Source: Syntrophomonas sp. UBA4911 (lineage in GTDB: Bacteria; Bacillota; Syntrophomonadia; Syntrophomonadales; Syntrophomonadaceae). From it: a DNA stretch of 18,033 nucleotides. Of this stretch, positions 13,483 through 18,033 are shown in pieces. Position numbers and translations under genes: made by a program. Location of the stretch: contig DHCD01000075.1 of the NCBI GenBank assembly GCA_002398105.1, forward strand, positions 1 through 18,033. Direction: 5' to 3'. The notes under the pieces are model-generated. The model saw only the letters and a list, made by a program, of their open reading frames with translations. It was not told the DNA's origin and searched no databases. Positions within the stretch are counted from its first letter, which is position 1. Each line of letters opens with the position of its first letter.

Positions 13483-15162
13483 ATGAATCCGGTTCAGGAA
13501 CTGCAAACCTTTTTGCAAAAGATAATAGTAGACGCGGCGGAGGCTTCGCGGGAACAAGGCTTGATTGCTTACCAGTCACTGCCTGATTTCGTTATAGAAG
13601 TCCCGCGGGAAAAAGGCCACGGTGATTTTGCCTGCAATATAGCCATGCTGATGGCCCGGGAAGTTCGCATGGCTCCCCGTAAATTGGCTGAGCTGATTGT
13701 GGATATGATTGCTGCGAACAATATTGAGCGTCTGGAGAAGGTGGAGGTAGCTGGTCCGGGTTTTATAAATATTTTCCTGAATAATAGCTGGCTTTATGCC
13801 ATTCCCAGCCTGGTTTACAACTTGGGCAATAGATATGGCTATAATGATCGTTGCGGACAGCGCGTGCAGGTGGAGTTCGTCAGTGCCAATCCCACCGGCA
13901 ACCTGCATATGGGCAATGCCCGAGGGGGCGCCATCGGAGACACCCTGGCCAATATTTTGGACCGGGCTGGTTATGAAGTGGAAAGGGAATTCTACATAAA
14001 TGATGCCGGCAATCAGATTGAAATCTTCACTGATTCCCTGGAGACCCGCTATCTGCAATTGAACGGTCAGGACATACCTTTCCCGGAAAACGGCTACGCC
14101 GGGCAGGATGTAGTTGATACCGTTAAACGGATCATGGCTCATTACGGCGCCAGCCTGCTGGAGCTTTCGGCCCCGGAAAGACGCCGTATTCTGGTTGATT
14201 ACGCCTTGCAGGAAAAGGTTGCCTATATGCGTCGGACCCTGGAGAATTTCGGGGTTGAATATGATGTCTGGTTTAGTGAAAAGAGTCTGCATGAAGGTAA
14301 AATAGAGCAGGTTATTGATTCCCTTAAAGAGAAGGGCTATATATATGAAGAGGATGATGCCCTTTGGTTCAAGTCCACTCTTTTCGGTGATGAAAAAGAT
14401 GAAGTGATTATGCGGGCTAATGGCTTGCCTACCTATTTTGCGGCTGATATCGCTTACCACCAGAATAAATTTGAACGGGGATTTGACTGGGTTATAAACA
14501 TCTGGGGAGCTGACCATCATGGGCATATAGCCCGTATGAAAGGAGCTATACAGGCTCTCGGGTATGACCCGGATAAACTGGATATACTTTTAATGCAGTT
14601 GGTAAGGCTTTATCGGGGAGGCAATATTGTTCGCATGTCCAAACGTACCGGCACCACTGTATCCCTGGACGAACTGATAGAAGAAGTTGGCCGGGATGCG
14701 GCCCGTTTCTTCTTCGTTATGCGCAGTCCCGACAGTCATCTTGATTTTGATTTGGAACTGGCCAAGCAGCAGAGCCAGGAAAACCCGGTTTATTATGTCC
14801 AGTATGCTCATGCCCGTATTTGCAGTATTTTTAGGCAGGCCGAGGCAGCCGGGGTTAAGATGGCAGCTCTTGACCGTATAGAGCCGTCTTTATTACAGGA
14901 AGAAGAAGAATTGGCTCTCCTCCGAAAAATTGCTGATTTCCCGGAGGAGATTGGGATAGCGGCCCGGACCATGGCGCCCCATCGCATAGCTCGTTATGTG
15001 CTGGATCTGGCCGGCCTTTTTCATAGTTTTTACAACCACCATCGGGTTTTACACCAGGATCAGGCTTTGCAAAATGCACGCTTGCTCCTGATGCATATAA
15101 CTCGCACCACTATCAAAAACGCACTTGATATTTTGGGGGTAAGTGCACCAGAACGAATGTAG
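13483..15162 (+). CDS. argS: Arginyl-tRNA synthetase
   Basis: This encodes 559 residues, normal for the family. AGGAGGGCACTC precedes the ATG. The enzyme charges tRNA-Arg with arginine in the cytoplasm. Visible are the N-terminal Add1 domain (about 1-90, with EVPREKGHGDFACNIA), the class I HIGH motif as HMGN (142-145) inside SANPTGNLHMGNARGGAIGD, FYINDAGNQ, WGADHHGHIARMKGA, and the KMSKS-like loop as RMSKRTGT (384-391). The C-terminal anticodon-binding DALR domain ends in KNALDILGVSAPERM. The next gene's ribosome binding site overlaps its TAG stop. No T-box leader precedes it. Identification is secure. Confidence 0.98.
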   Translation: MNPVQELQTFLQKIIVDAAEASREQGLIAYQSLPDFVIEVPREKGHGDFACNIAMLMAREVRMAPRKLAELIVDMIAANNIERLEKVEVAGPGFINIFLNNSWLYAIPSLVYNLGNRYGYNDRCGQRVQVEFVSANPTGNLHMGNARGGAIGDTLANILDRAGYEVEREFYINDAGNQIEIFTDSLETRYLQLNGQDIPFPENGYAGQDVVDTVKRIMAHYGASLLELSAPERRRILVDYALQEKVAYMRRTLENFGVEYDVWFSEKSLHEGKIEQVIDSLKEKGYIYEEDDALWFKSTLFGDEKDEVIMRANGLPTYFAADIAYHQNKFERGFDWVINIWGADHHGHIARMKGAIQALGYDPDKLDILLMQLVRLYRGGNIVRMSKRTGTTVSLDELIEEVGRDAARFFFVMRSPDSHLDFDLELAKQQSQENPVYYVQYAHARICSIFRQAEAAGVKMAALDRIEPSLLQEEEELALLRKIADFPEEIGIAARTMAPHRIARYVLDLAGLFHSFYNHHRVLHQDQALQNARLLLMHITRTTIKNALDILGVSAPERM

Positions 15163-15173
15163 GAGGGATATAT

Positions 15174-15407
15174 TTGCTACCAAGAAAGAAGAGTGAAGCG
15201 GATTGGGCGGTAGAGATACTGGCGGAAAAGCAGGAAGCAATCTATTATTTTGATTTGATTGAAACCGTGGCCCAGAAGATGGGGAAAAAGACTGATCCGG
15301 ATATTCTGACTTCTATTTACACTCGCCTGAATATGGATAATCGCCTGGTCTACCAGGGGGATGGCTATTGGTATTACGATGCCAGCCGCTTAAAGAGGGA
15401 GAGATAG
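15174..15407 (+). CDS. rpoE: Delta-factor-like HARE-HTH protein lacking the acidic tail
   Basis: This encodes 77 residues starting at a TTG (15174), 7 nt after AGGAGG. Residues about 10-70 form a HARE winged-helix domain as in the N-terminus of the RNA polymerase delta subunit: AVEILAEKQEAIYYFDLIET, then DPDILTSIYTRLNMDNRLVY and GYWYYDAS. B. subtilis delta is about 173 residues with a long acidic C-terminal tail; here the protein ends in basic residues (RLKRER) directly after the domain. The rpoE-pyrG neighbourhood seen in bacilli supports the assignment, with one gene inserted. Whether it binds RNA polymerase without the tail is unknown. It is 11 nt after argS and 3 nt before the metallo-hydrolase, so co-transcribed. 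Confidence 0.85.
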   Translation: MLPRKKSEADWAVEILAEKQEAIYYFDLIETVAQKMGKKTDPDILTSIYTRLNMDNRLVYQGDGYWYYDASRLKRER

Positions 15408-15410
15408 ACG

Positions 15411-16046
15411 GTGATAATCAGATGGCTGGGACATGCGTCCTTCTTATTGGAGAGCTCCGGGGTAAAGTTACTGACCGACCCTTTTAATGACCGGATTGGT
15501 TACCGACCCTGTAATGAGAAAGTGGATATAGTTACAGTGAGCCACGAGCATTGGGACCATAATGCCGTCGATACACTCAGCGGTTCCCCCCGGGTAATCA
15601 GGGATCCTGGTATTTTCGAAATCTCAGGTTATACCATTCAGGGAATCCGGTCTTTTCATGACCGGACCCAGGGACGAGAACGGGGCCCTAATATCATGTT
15701 TAAAATTACGGCCGAGGATCTGAATGTCCTTCACCTCGGTGACTTAGGTCATGTATTGAGTGCGCAGCAGATCAAGGAGATTGGGAAAGTCGATATCTTA
15801 TTGGTGCCGGTTGGAGGCTGTTATACCCTGGACGCCGCCGATGCCCACAAAGTAGTAGAACAACTGCAGCCCGGGATAATCATCCCCATGCATTTCCTGA
15901 CTCCTCATGTCAGTATTCGGGAACTGGGCCCGGTAGAAGCATTTGTGGTCCAATTCCCCCGGGTGATAAAAAAATCCTGCCTGGAAATAAGCCGAACCAA
16001 GATGGCAGCAGAAAGTCGGGTAATAGTTCTGGACTACCCTTGCTAA
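15411..16046 (+). CDS. Metallo-beta-lactamase-fold hydrolase (UlaG/UPF0173-like)
   Basis: This encodes 211 residues starting at a GTG (15411) with GGGAG 9 nt before it. Key motifs are the opening IIRWLGHASFLLES, TDPF, the metal motif SHEHWDH (His45, His47, Asp49, His50), HLGDLGH near residue 108, and PMHF near 163. These place it with UPF0173 and the UlaG-type lactonase-like group, zinc or manganese enzymes acting on small or nucleotide-linked substrates; the actual substrate is unknown. It sits between the delta-like gene (3-nt gap) and pyrG (73-nt gap with its own promoter), a position that is not usual in bacilli. Confidence 0.92.
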   Translation: MIIRWLGHASFLLESSGVKLLTDPFNDRIGYRPCNEKVDIVTVSHEHWDHNAVDTLSGSPRVIRDPGIFEISGYTIQGIRSFHDRTQGRERGPNIMFKITAEDLNVLHLGDLGHVLSAQQIKEIGKVDILLVPVGGCYTLDAADAHKVVEQLQPGIIIPMHFLTPHVSIRELGPVEAFVVQFPRVIKKSCLEISRTKMAAESRVIVLDYPC

Positions 16047-16075
16047 TTGATTTTAAGCAGCGAAGAGGGTAAAAT
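16047..16075 (+). promoter_or_regulatory. Likely promoter of pyrG
   Basis: TTGATT (16047-16052), a 17-nt spacer and TAAAAT (16070-16075, 5 of 6) sit in the gap directly after the metallo-hydrolase stop. The predicted leader is only about 37 nt and has no terminator hairpin. Confidence 0.5.
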
Positions 16076-16119
16076 TCTTAAGGTTTGATATAACATATGG
16101 GAAAGAGAGGGGCTAAGTT

Positions 16120-17727
16120 TTGACTAGGTATATATTCATAACCGGGGGGGTTGTTTCTTCACTGGGCAAAGGTATAACTGCTGCGTCCCTGGGCCGGCTG
16201 CTTAAGAGCCGGGGACTGAAAGTGTGCCTGCAGAAGTTCGACCCCTATATAAATGTTGATCCGGGTACCATGAGCCCATATCAGCATGGGGAAGTATATG
16301 TAACCGAAGATGGCGCCGAGACTGATTTGGATGTGGGACATTATGAACGCTTTGTGGATGAAAAGCTCAGCCGCCATGCCAATTGCACTACCGGAAGAAT
16401 ATACCAGTCGGTATTGGATAAAGAGAGAAGAGGGGATTACCTGGGCCAGACGGTACAGGTAATACCACATATAACCAATGAAATCAAAGATCGGGTAACT
16501 ATGATAGAAAAAGAGACCCATCCTGATGTGGTTATTTCGGAGATAGGCGGAACCGTAGGCGATATAGAATCTTTGCCTTTTCTGGAGGCCATCCGCCAAT
16601 TAAAATTTGAGGTGGGCCGGGACCGGGTTCTTTATATCCACGTTACTCTGGTACCTTACATAAAAGCTGCCGGAGAACTTAAAACCAAGCCTACCCAGCA
16701 CAGTGTGAAAGAACTGCGCAGTATAGGGATACAGCCGGATATTCTGGTTTGCCGTACGGAAAAGGATCTCTCCGAAGATCTGAAGGCCAAATTGGCTTTG
16801 TTCTGTGACGTGGACCGGGAAGCGGTGGTGCAATTAAAAGATGCCGATTCTATCTATGAGGTTCCTCTGATGCTGGCCCGGGAACGTTTGGACAAGGAAG
16901 TTATCCGGCGGCTGGGGCTGCAGTGCCGGGAAGCCGATCTGGCTGAGTGGGAGGAGCTGGTGAGTCGGGTCCATAACCTGGATAAGCAGGTTACAGTTGG
17001 ACTGGTAGGTAAATATGTGGAATTGCCGGATGCTTATTTAAGTATTGCGGAGTCGCTGAAGCATGCCGGGTTTAAGTATAATTGCGAGATAAATATTAAA
17101 TGGATTTATGCCGAGCAGATTGAAAAAGAAGGCTGTGAACAGCTTTTGCAGGGCGTTGATGCCATTCTGGTTCCCGGAGGTTTTGGAGATCGGGGGATTG
17201 AAGGCAAAATTGCTACGGCTCGCTATGCCCGAGAAAACTATATTCCCTATTTGGGTATTTGCCTGGGTATGCAGTGTGCAGTAATTGAGTTTGCCCGTAA
17301 TGTTTGTGGCTTAAATGGGGCTAATAGCGTTGAATTCGACCCTGATACCGAATACCCGGTGGTGCATCTTATGCCTGATCAGGAGCAGGTGGAAAACAAA
17401 GGCGGAACCATGCGACTGGGTGTTTATCCCTGTGAATTGGTGGAGGGAAGTAAAGCCGCTCTGGCTTACGGTGTTAAAAATATAGGAGAAAGACATCGCC
17501 ATCGTTACGAAATCAATAATGACTTTCGTGATTTGCTCATGAGCAGGGGCTTAAGTATAAGCGGATTATCCCCTGACCATAGGCTGGTAGAAATAGTGGA
17601 GTTAAACGACCATCCCTGGTTTGTATCCTGTCAGTTTCACCCCGAGTTTAAATCGCGGCCTAACCGGCCTCATCCCCTTTTTATTGGTCTTATTCACAAC
17701 GCTATTGAGTACCGCAGGAAAAAATAG
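16120..17727 (+). CDS. pyrG: CTP synthase (glutamine-hydrolysing)
   Basis: This encodes 535 residues, full length. The TTG start follows GAGAGGGG by 7 nt. CTP synthase aminates UTP to CTP with ATP and glutamine, the last step of pyrimidine nucleotide synthesis. The synthase domain (about 1-265) opens TRYIFITGGVVSSLGKGITA with the ATP loop, then FDPYINVDPGTMSPYQHGEV and SEIGGTVGDIES. The glutaminase domain (about 290-535) has PGGFGDRG, the nucleophile Cys381 in GICLGMQ, and the catalytic His507 and Glu509 in HPEF. All key residues are present. It has its own promoter at 16047-16075 and is followed by a stem-loop. Confidence 0.99.
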   Translation: MTRYIFITGGVVSSLGKGITAASLGRLLKSRGLKVCLQKFDPYINVDPGTMSPYQHGEVYVTEDGAETDLDVGHYERFVDEKLSRHANCTTGRIYQSVLDKERRGDYLGQTVQVIPHITNEIKDRVTMIEKETHPDVVISEIGGTVGDIESLPFLEAIRQLKFEVGRDRVLYIHVTLVPYIKAAGELKTKPTQHSVKELRSIGIQPDILVCRTEKDLSEDLKAKLALFCDVDREAVVQLKDADSIYEVPLMLARERLDKEVIRRLGLQCREADLAEWEELVSRVHNLDKQVTVGLVGKYVELPDAYLSIAESLKHAGFKYNCEINIKWIYAEQIEKEGCEQLLQGVDAILVPGGFGDRGIEGKIATARYARENYIPYLGICLGMQCAVIEFARNVCGLNGANSVEFDPDTEYPVVHLMPDQEQVENKGGTMRLGVYPCELVEGSKAALAYGVKNIGERHRHRYEINNDFRDLLMSRGLSISGLSPDHRLVEIVELNDHPWFVSCQFHPEFKSRPNRPHPLFIGLIHNAIEYRRKK

Positions 17728-17729
17728 AA

Positions 17730-17750
17730 CAGCCAAGAAGCACTTGGCTG
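17730..17750 (+). terminator. Stem-loop after pyrG, possible terminator
   Basis: CAGCCAAG (17730-17737) and CTTGGCTG (17743-17750) form a perfect 8-bp stem with an AAGCA loop, 3 nt after the pyrG stop. On the plus strand the T-rich stretch comes only about 9 nt later (TTTCTTT), so termination may be weak. On the minus strand the stem is followed at once by TTCTATTTTTT, a better U-tract. Confidence 0.55.
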
Positions 17751-17765
17751 CCCAGGAGTTTCTTT

Positions 17766-17885
17766 ATGGTAGAAAAGAATACGGTTGGTTTTGAACCCAA
17801 TCTTCATCTCTGGCGCTTCTTTAGTCAATTCATCCCGGAAGTCGAGATGGGCAATAATGATAACGACTTCCGCTTTTCTGGTTGA
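17766..17885 (+). CDS. Possible small protein of 39 residues
   Basis: An ATG at 17766, 7 nt after AGGAG, opens a 39-codon frame ending in TGA at 17883-17885. It reads MVEKNTVGFEPNLHLWRFFS at the start and ends in a polar, Asn/Asp-rich tail. There is no membrane segment. The support is only the well-placed ribosome binding site and the unexplained 280-nt gap after pyrG. The pyrG stem-loop lies directly upstream. It may be chance; the reverse strand of this stretch also shows a short frame. Confidence 0.25.
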   Translation: MVEKNTVGFEPNLHLWRFFSQFIPEVEMGNNDNDFRFSG

Positions 17886-17916
17886 CAACGGTAAAACAGG
17901 CAAATTAGTTTTTCAT

Positions 17917-17939
17917 CCCATGATTTTATTCTCCATGGG
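17917..17939. promoter_or_regulatory. Small perfect dyad upstream of the last gene
   Basis: CCCATG (17917-17922) and CATGGG (17934-17939) are perfect inverted copies with an 11-nt AT-rich spacer, about 70 nt before the next start codon. It could be a regulator site. No sound promoter is seen, though a TTGACA stands at 17882-17887 with a poor -10 after it. Confidence 0.25.
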
Positions 17940-18007
17940 TGCGGTAAAATAGTAATATTAATATAGAAAACAGATTGGGATTTAATATTGTCTAAGGGAG
18001 ATTCTGA

Positions 18008-18033
18008 ATGTTTACTACCCGAATTATTGATAT
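18008..18033 (+). CDS. Start of an unidentified gene, cut by the window end
   Basis: An ATG at 18008 follows AAGGGAG by 7 nt and opens a frame (MFTTRIID) that runs out of the window after 8 codons. In bacilli the genes after pyrG are often ywjG, spo0F and fba, but these residues do not allow an assignment. Confidence 0.5.

Noticed and set aside
13576..14526. Long open frame of 316 codons antisense to argS
   Set aside because: It lies wholly opposite a certain argS gene, lacks a ribosome binding site and shows no recognisable motifs; it is explained by argS codon structure.
17786..17903. Minus-strand frame with a DJ-1/PfpI-like start (VVIIIAHLDFRDEL)
   Set aside because: The similarity covers only about 14 residues, there is no ribosome binding site, and the following residues do not fit the family; kept only as an alternative within a finding.
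17988..17995. TTGTCTAA, close to a Spo0A box (TTGTCGAA)
   Set aside because: It is a single site with one mismatch, next to the ribosome binding site of the last gene and with no defined promoter; it is likely chance.

Overview
The window reads as a chromosomal segment of a low-to-mid GC Firmicute, most likely a Clostridia-class anaerobe of the Syntrophomonas type. This is an inference from strong AGGAGG-type ribosome binding sites, frequent TTG/GTG starts, the argS - rpoE(delta)-like - pyrG gene order, and an HD-GYP protein. No rRNA, tRNA, CRISPR array, insertion sequence or phage gene was seen.

Positions 1-5300 (minus strand) hold one long operon. In transcription order it encodes a HlyD/YbhG-type membrane fusion protein, two ABC ATPases, an ABC-2 permease, a TetR repressor, a Mop/TOBE molybdate-binding-like protein, a Gln/Ala-rich coiled-coil protein, and the start of another gene at the window edge. 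Gene junctions overlap by 4 bp or are only a few bases apart in the exporter part. It resembles the E. coli ybhGFSR exporter with its TetR regulator (cecR/ybiH), but the double ATPase is split into two genes and only one permease is present. A perfect 8+8 bp inverted repeat overlaps the likely promoter and is the obvious TetR operator candidate.

Positions 5300-6900 (plus strand) hold a non-coding stretch, a small zinc-ribbon protein, a truncated YoaP-type GNAT acetyltransferase (pseudogene), and a WalJ/YycJ-type metallo-beta-lactamase-fold protein. Positions 6910-10066 (minus strand) hold an ArsR regulator and a radical SAM/SPASM-like enzyme that look like one autoregulated unit with a clear promoter and operator dyad, followed after a stem-loop by a cyclophilin peptidyl-prolyl isomerase and a hotdog-fold thioesterase.

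Positions 10170-13006 (plus strand) hold a membrane-anchored HD-GYP phosphodiesterase-like protein with an altered GYP motif and a membrane-anchored M1 metallopeptidase, each with its own start signals. A minus-strand hypothetical protein (13009-13368) faces the peptidase tail to tail. From 13483 a housekeeping cluster runs on the plus strand: arginyl-tRNA synthetase, a tail-less delta-factor-like HARE protein, a UlaG/UPF0173-like metallo-hydrolase, and CTP synthase, which has its own promoter. After pyrG come a stem-loop, a possible 39-codon ORF, a small dyad, and the first codons of a gene that continues out of the window.

Nothing here is a proven new system. The best leads are the ArsR-radical SAM unit, the asymmetric split exporter with its Mop and coiled-coil passengers, and the tail-less delta-like protein.
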